The translations under genes were made by a program, and so were the position numbers. The notes below the pieces were generated by a model. The model saw nothing but the letters and a program-made list of their open reading frames with translations. It did not search any database and was not told where the DNA came from. From Rhodococcus yunnanensis NBRC 103083 (GTDB lineage: Bacteria > Actinomycetota > Actinomycetes > Mycobacteriales > Mycobacteriaceae), in NCBI RefSeq assembly GCF_001895005.1, contig NZ_BCXH01000022.1, positions 30,976 to 94,975 on the forward strand: DNA of 64,000 nucleotides. The letters run 5' to 3'. Below, one piece after another: positions 33,404 through 41,915 of this stretch. Each line of letters begins with the position of its first letter. Position 1 is the stretch's first letter.

Positions 33404-34896
33404 TCCTCGTCGTCCGACGTCTCGGCAGCATCTGTAGTCGGCTCTGAAAATACGGTCGGCTCTGAGAATGCGGTCGGCTCTGAAAGTGCGGTCGGCCTCG
33501 GAAATGCAAGGGCCAGAAGGAATCCGACTGCGAGCAGCCCGGCGCAGACGAGCAGGGCCGTGCTGTACCCGTCGACGAGGCCGTCGAGGGCAGGCCCGTC
33601 GAACCGGGCGCTCGCGGCCGCGGCGACGCTGACCAGTGCCGCCAACCCGATCGAGCCGCCGATCTGGCGTGAGGTGTTGAGCAGTCCCGACGCCATTCCG
33701 ACCTCGTCGGGCGGCAGGTCCGCGGTGGCGATGTTGGACAAGGGCATGAAGCAGAGTCCGATTCCGATGCTCAGTATCAGCGAGGGTCCGAGCACGATGG
33801 CCAGGAAGTCGCTGTCGGTCGTCATGCGGGAGAACCAGAACAGCCCGGCCGATGCCAACGCCGTGCCGCCGACCAAGAGCGGTTTCGCGCCGACGCGGGT
33901 GAGCAGTTTCGTGGAGAGAACGATCGCCAACACCAAACCGATGCAGAACGGAAGAAACGCGAGACCTGTTCTGGTGGGCGAGTATCCGAGCCCACGTTGT
34001 AAGTAGAGCGAAACGAAGAAGAATCCACTGAACTGTGCCGCGCACAGCACGCACATGATGAGGTTCGCCGCGGCGATACGTGGTCGGCGGAGGGTCGCGA
34101 AACGGACCAGCGGCTCCGCGACGCGGCTCTCGACCAGCGCGAAGATTCCGAGCAGCACCGCGGTGACTCCGAAGCCGACGAGTACCAACGGGTCGGTCCA
34201 CCCGCGATCCTCGGTCTCGACGACGGTGTATGCCAGCAGCACGAGTCCGGAAGTGACGAGCGCTGCGCCGACTGTGTCCAACCGGCCCGTGCGGCCGCCG
34301 CTATGCGATGGCATGCCGACGAATGCCGCGCACGCTGCGATGACGGTGAACGGTGCAGCGGAGAACATCACGAGACGCCAGTCGACGGCGTCGGTGAGCA
34401 ATCCGCTCAGAACCACTCCGATCGCGCCACCGCCTGCCGACGCCATCGCCCCGATCCCGAATGCTCGTGCTCGTTGCTTTCCGGTGGGGAACATCGCACT
34501 GAGAGCGGCCAGCCCCGCCGGAGCTATCAGTGCCGCGCCGACGCCTTGGACAGCTCGTGCGACGACCAACATCCATGGTGCGGTCGACAGCGCGCCGAGG
34601 ATGCTGACCAGGCCGAAGATGGCAAACCCGGCGAGAAGGACGCGTCGGGTACCGAGAACGTCGCAGAGTCTGCCGCCGAGCAGGAGCAGGCCGCCGAAGG
34701 CCAGGGCGTAGGCGTTGACGACCCAGGACAGGTCGGCGTCGGAGAATCCGAGGGAGGACTGGATGTCGGGTAATGCGACGTTCATGACGGACATGTCGAA
34801 TGCGACGAGGAATTGTGCGAGCGCCGCGGCGGTCAGGACCAGATGAGGGCGCGTCGTCGGGCGGAGCCGTGCGCCAATTTGTGTACGGTATCTCAT
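33373..34896 (-). CDS. MFS exporter, DHA2/EmrB-QacA-like (14 membrane helices)
   Basis: A 507-residue drug/metabolite-proton antiporter. Motifs: FDMSVMNVALPDIQ in helix 1, GGRLCDVLGTRRVLLAGF (motif A) and a DHA2-type helix layout, with about 14 hydrophobic segments. The C-terminal 40 residues are cytoplasmic and contain four six-residue repeats (PTALSE, PTAFSE, PTVFSE and a variant). A TetR gene diverges from it and is the probable repressor. A candidate iron-regulator box touches its start codon, so siderophore export is one possible role. No ribosome site precedes ATG 34896; the mRNA may be leaderless. Confidence 0.88.
   Translation of the reverse strand: MRYRTQIGARLRPTTRPHLVLTAAALAQFLVAFDMSVMNVALPDIQSSLGFSDADLSWVVNAYALAFGGLLLLGGRLCDVLGTRRVLLAGFAIFGLVSILGALSTAPWMLVVARAVQGVGAALIAPAGLAALSAMFPTGKQRARAFGIGAMASAGGGAIGVVLSGLLTDAVDWRLVMFSAAPFTVIAACAAFVGMPSHSGGRTGRLDTVGAALVTSGLVLLAYTVVETEDRGWTDPLVLVGFGVTAVLLGIFALVESRVAEPLVRFATLRRPRIAAANLIMCVLCAAQFSGFFFVSLYLQRGLGYSPTRTGLAFLPFCIGLVLAIVLSTKLLTRVGAKPLLVGGTALASAGLFWFSRMTTDSDFLAIVLGPSLILSIGIGLCFMPLSNIATADLPPDEVGMASGLLNTSRQIGGSIGLAALVSVAAAASARFDGPALDGLVDGYSTALLVCAGLLAVGFLLALAFPRPTALSEPTAFSEPTVFSEPTTDAAETSDDEDQILSNKPLT
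33437..33508. repeat. 18-bp in-frame repeat in the 3' end of the MFS gene
   Basis: Four units of 18 bp (first gtcggctctgaaaatacg on the plus strand) encode the repeated PTxxSE tail of the exporter on the minus strand. Confidence 0.85.
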
Positions 34897-34897
34897 A

Positions 34898-34916
34898 ATA
34901 AGGAAGGATTACCTTA
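34898..34916. promoter_or_regulatory. Palindromic operator between MFS and TetR genes; possible IdeR box
   Basis: ATAAGGAAGGATTACCTTA contains the inverted repeat TAAGG-N8-CCTTA and matches TTAGGTTAGGCTAACCTAA at 12 of 19 positions, 15 if A/T swaps at three degenerate positions are allowed. It begins 2 bp upstream of the MFS start codon. It may bind IdeR/DtxR or the divergent TetR protein. Confidence 0.4.
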
Positions 34917-34962
34917 CCGGCGCCGGGAATGCAATGCCTACGGATCGTGATTGACTGCAGTC

Positions 34963-35619
34963 GTGACTATCCGAACACCTCGCCGTGGCCGCCCACCCAC
35001 GGTGACCCGCGAGCAGATCGTGGCCGCAGCCAAAGGTCGGCTCGAGGCAGGGGGAGTCGACGGGTTCAGCATGCGTTCACTGGCGTCAGAGGTAGGGGTG
35101 TCGCCGATGGCGATCTACCGACACGTCGGAGATCGTGAACAGCTTCTGTCACTGGTTCTCGACGAGGTATCGGCGTCGTTTCCGTCGACGGATCTTCCCG
35201 ATGATCCGCGTGAGCGGATTCGAACGCTCATCGGCGATGTGTTCGACGTGCTCGCGAGCGATCGGTGGATCGCGGATGTGTTGCGGACCGGCAACAGAGG
35301 GGGCGCGGGTGCGCTGTGGATGGTCGATCGAATACTCGGTGCTGCAGGCGAACTCGGTATGTCGCCCGGCGCAGCCATGGTGATGTACCGAGCGCTCTGG
35401 AACTACACGCTCGGCGCGATTCTCAATCTGGACGCGACGGCCCCGCGGGCAGAGGACGACCCGTCGCCGCTGACCGTCCGTGTACTCGAGATCGGCGCCG
35501 ATCGGCTTCCGAATCTCGTTGCAGCAACACGGGAACGGCCGAGCGGGACGACCAAGGGGAGATACTTGCAGGGCATCGACTTTCTGGTCGACGGGTTCGT
35601 TCGGTCGCTTCAGGCGTAG
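34963..35619 (+). CDS. TetR-family transcriptional regulator
   Basis: About 218 residues. The N-terminal helix-turn-helix is FSMRSLASEVGVSPMAIYRHVGDREQLL. The C-terminal ligand domain fits the TetR_C subgroup. It is divergent from the MFS exporter with a palindrome between them, the standard arrangement for a local repressor. GTG at 34963 gives VTIRTPRRGRPPTVTREQ; TTG at 34951 is an alternative four residues longer. The last codons fall in an 11-bp repeat. Confidence 0.88.
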   Translation: MTIRTPRRGRPPTVTREQIVAAAKGRLEAGGVDGFSMRSLASEVGVSPMAIYRHVGDREQLLSLVLDEVSASFPSTDLPDDPRERIRTLIGDVFDVLASDRWIADVLRTGNRGGAGALWMVDRILGAAGELGMSPGAAMVMYRALWNYTLGAILNLDATAPRAEDDPSPLTVRVLEIGADRLPNLVAATRERPSGTTKGRYLQGIDFLVDGFVRSLQA

Positions 35620-35641
35620 TTCAGGCGTGGTTCAGGCGTAG
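35609..35641. repeat. Three 11-bp repeats across convergent stop codons
   Basis: Three copies of ttcaggcgtag (second with one change) at 35609, 35620 and 35631. The first supplies the TAG of the TetR gene; on the minus strand the last supplies the TGA of the SRPBCC gene, and the other copies repeat in-line stop codons. Confidence 0.85.
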
Positions 35642-36126
35642 TGCTCGCGCAGGTTGTCGAGTGTCGTGCGAATGTTGCGCCGCTGAAACTCCGGGAACGT
35701 CTTGCCGCCGGTGACGATCTTGTCGAACACGGGTGTCAGCGCGTCGGGCCACTTCGTTCGGTCGTCCGTCCAGGTTTCGGTGACTTTGGTTCCGCCGGCC
35801 ACTGTTTCGAAGTCGTATCGCCACGTTGCGTTCGCGGCGTTGAGTTTCGGTGTCTTGACACCGATCGCGTGGACACGAAACTCGAAGGTCTTCCCTGGGT
35901 CGGCCACGGTGACGGTGCACCGGGTGACCCAGCGTGCGCGGCCGCGCTTGTTGGTGCCTTCGAATACCATTCCGGCGTAGGCGCCTTCGCGCGGGTAGGA
36001 CACGACGGCACCGGTGTTCTCCGGACTCCAGTCGCGCATTTTCGTCGGATCGCTGATGGCGGCGTACAGAGTGTCGGCGTCGGCATCGACGACAACACTG
36101 TCGGAGACGGTCATCTCGCGGGTCAT
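35632..36126 (-). CDS. SRPBCC (START-like) family protein
   Basis: 164 residues of the polyketide-cyclase/dehydrase-type SRPBCC fold: VSDSVVVDADADTLYAAISDPTKMRDWSPEN, and a C-terminal helix FDKIVTGGKTFPEFQRRNIRTTLDNLREH. These bind hydrophobic ligands; the ligand is unknown. ATG at 36126 follows GGAGAGCACA and overlaps the upstream SDR stop (ATGA at 36123-36126), so the two are translated together. Confidence 0.85.
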   Translation of the reverse strand: MTREMTVSDSVVVDADADTLYAAISDPTKMRDWSPENTGAVVSYPREGAYAGMVFEGTNKRGRARWVTRCTVTVADPGKTFEFRVHAIGVKTPKLNAANATWRYDFETVAGGTKVTETWTDDRTKWPDALTPVFDKIVTGGKTFPEFQRRNIRTTLDNLREHYA

Positions 36127-36932
36127 TGTGCTCTCCGTAGTCCTGGGTGGTTGCGAGCGAGGATGGGAACCAACAGCTTTCGCGGCGCTATCGACGCGAA
36201 TATCGATGTTACTCGGTTGACAGCGCCCGGTATCGCGACCATGCGGCCTCGGTCCATGGCGTCGACGGCGGTGCGTGCGACGACGTCGGGAGAGATCCAC
36301 ATGACCGACGGCAGTGCGGCGTCGGCGTCTTCCTTGGAGAAGCCCGCGGCTTCGCCGAAACCGGTGTCCACGGGTCCCGGGCACAGCGCCGTGGCGCTCA
36401 CGCCGGTTCCTTTCAGTTCGCCGACGAGACTCTGGGTGTACGACAGCACGAATGCCTTGCACGCCGCGTAGCCGGCCTGGCCGGGCAGAGGTTGGAATGC
36501 GGCGGTGGACGCGACGTTGAGCACGGCGCCGCGGCCTCTCGCGGTCATGCCGGGCAGGAATCGGCTGCAGAGGTCGGCCACCGAGGCGACGTCGACCTCG
36601 ATCATGTTCAGTTCCGCGTCGGGGTCCGAGGAGGCGACAGCGCCGAGCGTCGACAGTCCGGCATTGTTGACCAGAATGTCGGGCGTCAGGCCCAGGGACT
36701 CGATGCGGCCCAGAAGGCCGGCGCGTTCGGATCTGTTCGACAGATCGGCAGGTAGAACGTGTGCGCGGTCTCCGAGTTCTTCGGCCAACGCGCGTAATTT
36801 GTCTTCGCGCCTCGCGATGAGAACGACGCCGTGTCCACGGCGGGTGAGTTCGCGGGCGATTTCTTCACCGATTCCCGACGACGCACCGGTCACCACTGCG
36901 GTGCGATCGGGGGCTGGAGTGGGCAGGCTCAT
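36123..36932 (-). CDS. Short-chain dehydrogenase/reductase
   Basis: 269 residues of a classical SDR. Cofactor motif TGASSGIGEEIA near 16-27, NNAGLSTLG near 90, the catalytic serine in NVASTAAF and YxxxK as YAACK. Arginine after the second strand (ARREDKL) suggests NADPH. The C-terminal region (about 245-265) is hydrophobic, as in SDRs attached to lipid metabolism. ATG at 36932 is the family start; the frame begins at 36962. Cotranscribed with the SRPBCC gene. Confidence 0.88.
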   Translation of the reverse strand: MSLPTPAPDRTAVVTGASSGIGEEIARELTRRGHGVVLIARREDKLRALAEELGDRAHVLPADLSNRSERAGLLGRIESLGLTPDILVNNAGLSTLGAVASSDPDAELNMIEVDVASVADLCSRFLPGMTARGRGAVLNVASTAAFQPLPGQAGYAACKAFVLSYTQSLVGELKGTGVSATALCPGPVDTGFGEAAGFSKEDADAALPSVMWISPDVVARTAVDAMDRGRMVAIPGAVNRVTSIFASIAPRKLLVPILARNHPGLRRAQ

Positions 36933-36975
36933 GAACCCACCGTAGCGGGCGCAAAGTTTCATGGAATTTGAAATT

Positions 36976-36994
36976 ACAGGGAAGGTTAGCCTAT
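36976..36994 (+). promoter_or_regulatory. Candidate IdeR/DtxR box of the iron-siderophore binding protein gene
   Basis: ACAGGGAAGGTTAGCCTAT matches 12 of 19 positions of TTAGGTTAGGCTAACCTAA. It overlaps TATTCT (36992-36997), a good -10 hexamer, and lies 36 bp before the start codon of an iron-siderophore lipoprotein, exactly where an iron repressor would act. Confidence 0.5.
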
Positions 36995-37029
36995 TCTACT
37001 TTCGATCTGGTCCTAGGAAAGGTTTTCTC

Positions 37030-38052
37030 TTGCGACATGCATGCCTCCGGCGCACAGCGGTGTTGTCCGGTCTTCTCGCTGCGGCTCTGGTGATCGGTGG
37101 CTGCAGCTCGTCGAGTGACGACTCGGCCGCCGATGCGTCGAGCACGGATTTCGAGACGGTCACCATCGACTCCGCACTCGGCCAGGCCGTCATCACCTCC
37201 AAGCCGGAGCGGATCGTGACTCTGGGAATGGGATCGGCGGAAACGGCTATCGCGCTCGGTACCACGCCGGTGGGTATCGAGGAATACCCATGGGGCAGTG
37301 ACGATTCCGGCTACCTTCCGTGGGTGAACGATGCGATCACATCCGCGGGTGGTGAGTTGCCGGAACAGTTCACCGGCGGTACCGAACTGAACATCGAGGC
37401 CATCCTCGCCCTCGAACCCGACCTCGTTCTTGCACCGTGGTCCGGCATCACACAGCAGCAGTTCGACGCGCTGAATGCTTTTGCACCGGTGGTTGCCTAC
37501 GAGGAGCAGCCGTGGACCATCACCTGGGAGGACCAGATCTCGGTCATCGGCAAAGCGATGGGTGAGCAGGAGAAGGCAGCCGACGAGATCGAGAAGATCG
37601 AAGCGCAGTTCGCCGACGCCACGGCGGCGCATCCCGAGTACAAGGACGTCTCGTTCTCGTACATCTACAACACCGGCCCGGGAACCCTCGGTGTCTTCCT
37701 CGCCGAGGAACAGCGCGTGGCCATGGTTCGGGCACTGGGACTCCAGGTCGACCCCGTCGTCTACACCCTCGACGAAACCGAAGGCACCGACTCGTCGGTC
37801 ATCGGCCTCGAGAATGCGAATCTGCTCAACGATTCCGACCTGATCTTCACGTTCTACTCCGATCCGGACAATCGCGCGGAGACCGAGGCGCAGCCGGCAT
37901 ACCAGCAGATCCCGGCGATCGGCCGAGGTTCGGTCGTCGCCCCGACCGAGCAGCCGTTCGTCACCGGATCGTCGATCATCAATCCGTTGACCGTGCCGTG
38001 GGCGCTCGAGCGCTACGTGCCGATGATCGACGAGGCCGTCGGAAAGCTGTAG
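37030..38052 (+). CDS. Iron-siderophore ABC transporter substrate-binding lipoprotein (FecB/FepB-like)
   Basis: 340 residues. Lipobox VIGGC with C25, then a type III periplasmic-binding fold: RIVTLGMGSAETAIALGTTPVG, LEPDLVLAPWSGITQQQFDAL, and a long linking helix. It captures ferric siderophore outside the membrane. The frame starts at an ATG at 36961, but that codon precedes the promoter and iron box; TTG at 37030 follows AGGAAAGGTTTTCTC and starts the signal peptide. No permease or ATPase genes adjoin it, so it must use a transporter encoded elsewhere. Confidence 0.9.
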   Translation: MRHACLRRTAVLSGLLAAALVIGGCSSSSDDSAADASSTDFETVTIDSALGQAVITSKPERIVTLGMGSAETAIALGTTPVGIEEYPWGSDDSGYLPWVNDAITSAGGELPEQFTGGTELNIEAILALEPDLVLAPWSGITQQQFDALNAFAPVVAYEEQPWTITWEDQISVIGKAMGEQEKAADEIEKIEAQFADATAAHPEYKDVSFSYIYNTGPGTLGVFLAEEQRVAMVRALGLQVDPVVYTLDETEGTDSSVIGLENANLLNDSDLIFTFYSDPDNRAETEAQPAYQQIPAIGRGSVVAPTEQPFVTGSSIINPLTVPWALERYVPMIDEAVGKL

Positions 38053-38064
38053 TGCGGCTACGGG

Positions 38065-38553
38065 TCAGCGCCCGTCCCGCTCTTCCTTGAACCGGTTCCA
38101 CTCACTCCGCAGCATCCGGTTGTCGATGATCCACCCCATGTAGTCACGCATGTTGAGAACACGCAGATACGCCGGCCCGCTCGGGTCGGCGTATTTCAAT
38201 GCCTCGGTGGCAAGCGCGCGCTGATTCTCCAAGTACGCGTGCTCGTTCTCGAGAAATCCACCCCACACGTCGGAATCCATGACGTAGTAGTGAACTCGGT
38301 CCTTCGGTCGTCGAACCTGCTTGACGAAACCGCGAGCGATCAAGCGTCTGACGTAGTTCGACACCGAACCACGGCTGGTGCCCAAGGCGTCGGCGAGTTC
38401 GGCCGCACTGACACCGGGTGACTCGTTGATGAGCATGTATCCGACGATTCGGCCCTCGATCCGTGACGCGCCGCCGGACTGCCAGTAGTCAGCGAAGCGA
38501 TCGACGAACCAGTCCGGAAATGCGTCGGAGGTCCGTGGCCCCGCCTCGACCAT
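38065..38553 (-). CDS. GbsR/MarR-family transcriptional regulator
   Basis: 162 residues. Winged helix: GYMLINESPGVSAAELADALGTSRGSVSNYVRRLIARGFVKQVRRPKDRVHYY. The GbsR subgroup regulates osmolyte and exporter genes in other bacteria. ATG at 38553 follows AAAGGAGATTTTCG, a very strong ribosome site. It is 52 bp downstream of the photolyase gene on the same strand and may be cotranscribed; its target is not evident. Confidence 0.85.
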   Translation of the reverse strand: MVEAGPRTSDAFPDWFVDRFADYWQSGGASRIEGRIVGYMLINESPGVSAAELADALGTSRGSVSNYVRRLIARGFVKQVRRPKDRVHYYVMDSDVWGGFLENEHAYLENQRALATEALKYADPSGPAYLRVLNMRDYMGWIIDNRMLRSEWNRFKEERDGR

Positions 38554-38605
38554 CGAAAATCTCCTTTCGCCACCCAGCCACCCAGCCGTGCAGTCGTCGG
38601 AGAAA

Positions 38606-40102
38606 TTAAAACACCTCGCGCTGCGCTTCCTGCTCCAGCACCTGATCGAGATCGGACAATCTGTTCATCGACGACACCTGGCGTGCCGTTCGGTGGTTCT
38701 GCGCCAAGCGATCTCGATGCCGGTGCACGAAAGCCCAGTAGCCGGCGGTGAAGGGGCATGCGTCGCGGCCCAGCCGCTTCTTCGGGTTGTATTCGCATCC
38801 GCCGCAGTGATCGGTCATCCGATTCAGATATGCCCCGCCCGACGCGTACGGCTTGGTCGCGATCAGGCCGCCGTCCGCGTGTTGGCTCATGCCGATGACG
38901 TTGACCGGCATGACCCAGGCGAACCCGTCGACGAACGCGGTGGCGAACCATTCGGTCAGTGCCTTCGGGTCGTAGCCGCGTTGCAACGCGAAGTTGCCGA
39001 GGATCATCAACCGGGGGATGTGGTGGACCCAGCCGCGCTGTCGGAGTTCGGTCAGAGTGTGGGCGAGGCACGCTGCGATCGGTTCGTCGCCGTCGAGATC
39101 GGTGAACCACGCGGGCAACGGTTCGTGCGCGTTCAGCTCGTTGCGGCCCAGATACTCGGGCCCGAAATGCCAGTAGAGATGCCACACGTACTCGCGCCAC
39201 CCGAGAATCTGCCGGACGAAACCCTCGACCGACGCCAGCGACGCGTCACCGTCTCGCCACGCTTGTTCGGCGGCCTCGGCGACATCGAGAGGCTGCAGCA
39301 GTCCCAGGTTCAGCGGCACCGACAACAGCGAATGAGCCATGGTCCAGTCCTCGGTCATGACGGCGTCCTCGTACTTGCCGAAGTCCTGCAACCGGTAGGA
39401 CACGAAGTGCTGCACAGCTTTTCGAGCCTCGGACGCCGTGACGGCAAACAGGCGCGGCCCGTCCGATCCGACGGTGTCCAATGCCATGGAGTCGAGATCC
39501 TCGCGAACCCGAGCGTCGATGTCGTCCTCGGTGGGCCACCACGGTGGATCGACGCCAAGCGTCACCTGCTTCTTCGGCGGCGGCTCGCGGTTCTCCTCGT
39601 CGAGATTCCACTTGCCGTCGACCGGATCGTCCCCCTTCATCAGCACGTCGAAGCGCCTGCGTTGGTCGCGGTAGAAGTTCTCCATCCGAAACTGGTGTCG
39701 ATTGCCGGCCCACTCGGCGAAGTCGGCGCGGCTCAGCGCGAACATCGGCGTCGGGAGTACGTCTTCGACGAGACCCTCGCGGAACAGTCGCTCGACGAAC
39801 CGTTCGGCGGCGTGTGACGTCGGCTCGAAGACGAGCACCGGACGGCCGAACTGCTCGAGTGCTTCGCGGTAGGTCTCGGTGCGTAGGTAGGTCGCGCGGT
39901 CGCCCAGCTCTTCGGCGAGATGACGCATCCCGGACAGCACCAGATGCAGTTTCTGACGGTGGAACCGGCGTTGTCGGAGAACCCGAGCACTCTCGACGAG
40001 CAGGACGTCCCGCCGCACGTGCTCGGGCGTGGAATGAAAATGCGGCCCGAGTTGATCGCCGAACAACCACAGAGGGGAAACCATGGGATCGAGAATGCTC
40101 AC
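38606..40102 (-). CDS. Fe-S bacterial cryptochrome/photolyase (PhrB/CryB-like, (6-4) photolyase type)
   Basis: 498 residues of the deoxyribodipyrimidine photolyase-related family, which repairs UV (6-4) photoproducts with FAD and carries a 4Fe-4S cluster. The N-terminal alpha/beta domain starts LWLFGDQLGPHF, and the FAD-binding region is WHFGPEYL to WVMPVNVIGMSQHADGG. The C-terminal cysteines DHCGGCEYNPKKR...DACPF plus one in AACLAHTL give the four cluster ligands known for PhrB. ATG 40102 or 40084 (MVSPLWLFGDQLG) are both possible; neither has a clear ribosome site. Confidence 0.9.
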   Translation of the reverse strand: MSILDPMVSPLWLFGDQLGPHFHSTPEHVRRDVLLVESARVLRQRRFHRQKLHLVLSGMRHLAEELGDRATYLRTETYREALEQFGRPVLVFEPTSHAAERFVERLFREGLVEDVLPTPMFALSRADFAEWAGNRHQFRMENFYRDQRRRFDVLMKGDDPVDGKWNLDEENREPPPKKQVTLGVDPPWWPTEDDIDARVREDLDSMALDTVGSDGPRLFAVTASEARKAVQHFVSYRLQDFGKYEDAVMTEDWTMAHSLLSVPLNLGLLQPLDVAEAAEQAWRDGDASLASVEGFVRQILGWREYVWHLYWHFGPEYLGRNELNAHEPLPAWFTDLDGDEPIAACLAHTLTELRQRGWVHHIPRLMILGNFALQRGYDPKALTEWFATAFVDGFAWVMPVNVIGMSQHADGGLIATKPYASGGAYLNRMTDHCGGCEYNPKKRLGRDACPFTAGYWAFVHRHRDRLAQNHRTARQVSSMNRLSDLDQVLEQEAQREVF

Positions 40103-40173
40103 ATCGTTACCCCGGCAAACCCGGCTGCCGTGTGCTGAACTAGGCCCGACTTCACGAAAGAGAGGGCCGGAGC

Positions 40174-41076
40174 ATGGCGACTGTCATCGCCACGATCAAT
40201 TTGAAGGGTGGCGTCGGGAAATCGACGACGACGGCTGCGTTGGCCGAGTTCATGTCGGCGGAGTTCGGCTACCGTGTGCTCGTCGTCGATCTGGATCCGC
40301 AGACCAATCTGACGACGATGATGATCGGTGAGCAGCGGTGGCGCGAGGTCAACGATCGTGGTCTGACGCTGAACAATCTCTTTGCGAGTGCTCTGGATAC
40401 GGATCTGCCCGAGTTCGATGTGGAGAAGGCCCTGCAGCGGAACGCGTCTGCCCTCGAGTCCGTGCGGAGTGTCGATCTTCTTGCGTCGTCGCTGGACTTG
40501 ATGGAGACGCAGGAGGAGATGAATGCCTGGCAGTACGAGGTGCCGGGCTCGTTGGAGCCACTGTTGGTGCTGCGGGCGGCACTTGCTGGTATCAAGTCCT
40601 CGTACGATTTCGTTCTCATCGACTGCGCGCCGAATCTGGGTATCGTGACGGCGAACGGGCTGTTGATGTCCGACGCGTATCTGGTCCCGACCATTCCCGA
40701 TGTCCTGTCCACGTACGGCATTCCGCAGTTGCAGAAGCGGGTGCAGAAATTCGTCGATCACACTGGTCACGAATTGACTCCGCTCGGTTTGATCATCACC
40801 AAGTACCGGTCCAGTTCGACTTTGCACAGGACGACGATCGAGCGGTTGCAGCGTGCGGTGTTCGAGTTCGATTCCGCTGCCGAGAAGGATCGTGCGGGCA
40901 GGCAGCGGCCGCCGAATGTGATCCCGCACTGGATTCCGGAGTCCAACCAGATTGCCCAGTCCGCCGAGTTCGTCGATTACGGCACATTGCGGCAGAAGTA
41001 CGGTACGCACGGCCAGTTCGAGGCGCTGCGCAACATGACCGAGCACGTCGTTCAGAACGCAGGGGTGTATCTCTGA
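40174..41076 (+). CDS. ParA-family ATPase without a ParB partner
   Basis: 300 residues. Deviant Walker A NLKGGVGKST at 9-18, VLVVDLDPQTN near 34-44, and FVLIDCAPNLG near 145. The C-terminal half (SSSTLHRTTIERLQRAVFEF) matches ParA/Soj-like proteins that position plasmids or large cell structures. No ParB or centromere-like repeats are visible nearby, so it is an orphan. Leucine is often TTG here, more so than in adjacent genes, which may hint at transfer. Divergent from the photolyase; GGAGC precedes the ATG. Confidence 0.88.
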   Translation: MATVIATINLKGGVGKSTTTAALAEFMSAEFGYRVLVVDLDPQTNLTTMMIGEQRWREVNDRGLTLNNLFASALDTDLPEFDVEKALQRNASALESVRSVDLLASSLDLMETQEEMNAWQYEVPGSLEPLLVLRAALAGIKSSYDFVLIDCAPNLGIVTANGLLMSDAYLVPTIPDVLSTYGIPQLQKRVQKFVDHTGHELTPLGLIITKYRSSSTLHRTTIERLQRAVFEFDSAAEKDRAGRQRPPNVIPHWIPESNQIAQSAEFVDYGTLRQKYGTHGQFEALRNMTEHVVQNAGVYL

Positions 41077-41132
41077 ATCTCGATGATTTCAACCGATGAC
41101 CGGCCGAACTGCAGCCGATAACGTGTCGTGGT

Positions 41133-41849
41133 GTGACTGTCGATCTTCAGCCGACTCCCGGTTCCACCACTCATCCGCTCGACGACGCCGTTCGTACGTC
41201 TCTGCGGGGTGAGCACGCCCAGTTCGCGCAGTGGTCCGGCCGCATCGCGAGGTATCACCCGGATGTCGCGGGGCACCTCGGACACCCGGCCGTATTGACG
41301 TCGCAGGACTGGGTCGATCTCGCGTCGTTGGTCGGTCCTGGCCAGCCGACGTCGGTGCGCGGTTTCGGCCACGTGGTGCCGCCGGGGTGGGAGACGGTCG
41401 GCGGGTTCGATTCGGTGCAGCTCGACGGAACCGGTCTCGATGTCGAGTTCGATTCCGATGTGATCGAGCTCGGTCCGGCCGATGTGCCGGAGATTCTCGA
41501 GCTCGTCGAGCGGACCAAGCCGGGGCCGTATCGAATCCGCACCATCGAGATGGGACGTTACGTCGGGCTTCGCGTCGACGGCAGATTGGTCGCCTTGGCC
41601 GGTGAGCGTCTGCACCCGCCGGGGTGGACGGAGATCAGCGCGGTCTGCACCGACCCGGAATTCCGCGGGCAGGGTCTGGCGACGCGTCTGGTTCGCGACG
41701 TCGGGGCAGGAATCCGTCGGCGCGGTGAGACTCCCTTCCTGCATGCGCTGGCGTCCAACACCACAGCGATCAGTTTGTACCTCACTCTCGGATTCACGCT
41801 TCGCAAGCGGTCGGCCGTCACCTCGGTTCGTACGCCCATCGACAGCTGA
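41133..41849 (+). CDS. GNAT-family N-acetyltransferase
   Basis: 238 residues. The acetyl-CoA loop is VCTDPEFRGQGLATRLVRDVG (about 170-190), followed by PFLHALASNTTAISLYLTLGFTLR, the usual last strand-helix of the fold. The N-terminal 100 residues (HAQFAQWSGRIARYHPDVAGHLG) are typical of a GNAT group with an extra N-domain in actinobacteria. Substrate unknown. GTG at 41133, 56 bp after the ParA stop. Confidence 0.85.
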   Translation: MTVDLQPTPGSTTHPLDDAVRTSLRGEHAQFAQWSGRIARYHPDVAGHLGHPAVLTSQDWVDLASLVGPGQPTSVRGFGHVVPPGWETVGGFDSVQLDGTGLDVEFDSDVIELGPADVPEILELVERTKPGPYRIRTIEMGRYVGLRVDGRLVALAGERLHPPGWTEISAVCTDPEFRGQGLATRLVRDVGAGIRRRGETPFLHALASNTTAISLYLTLGFTLRKRSAVTSVRTPIDS

Positions 41850-41915
41850 GTGAACTTTCACCCCTGGTGGCCAGGCCGACTTGACCATGGCCCTGTGATC
41901 GCATGAACTTGCTCG

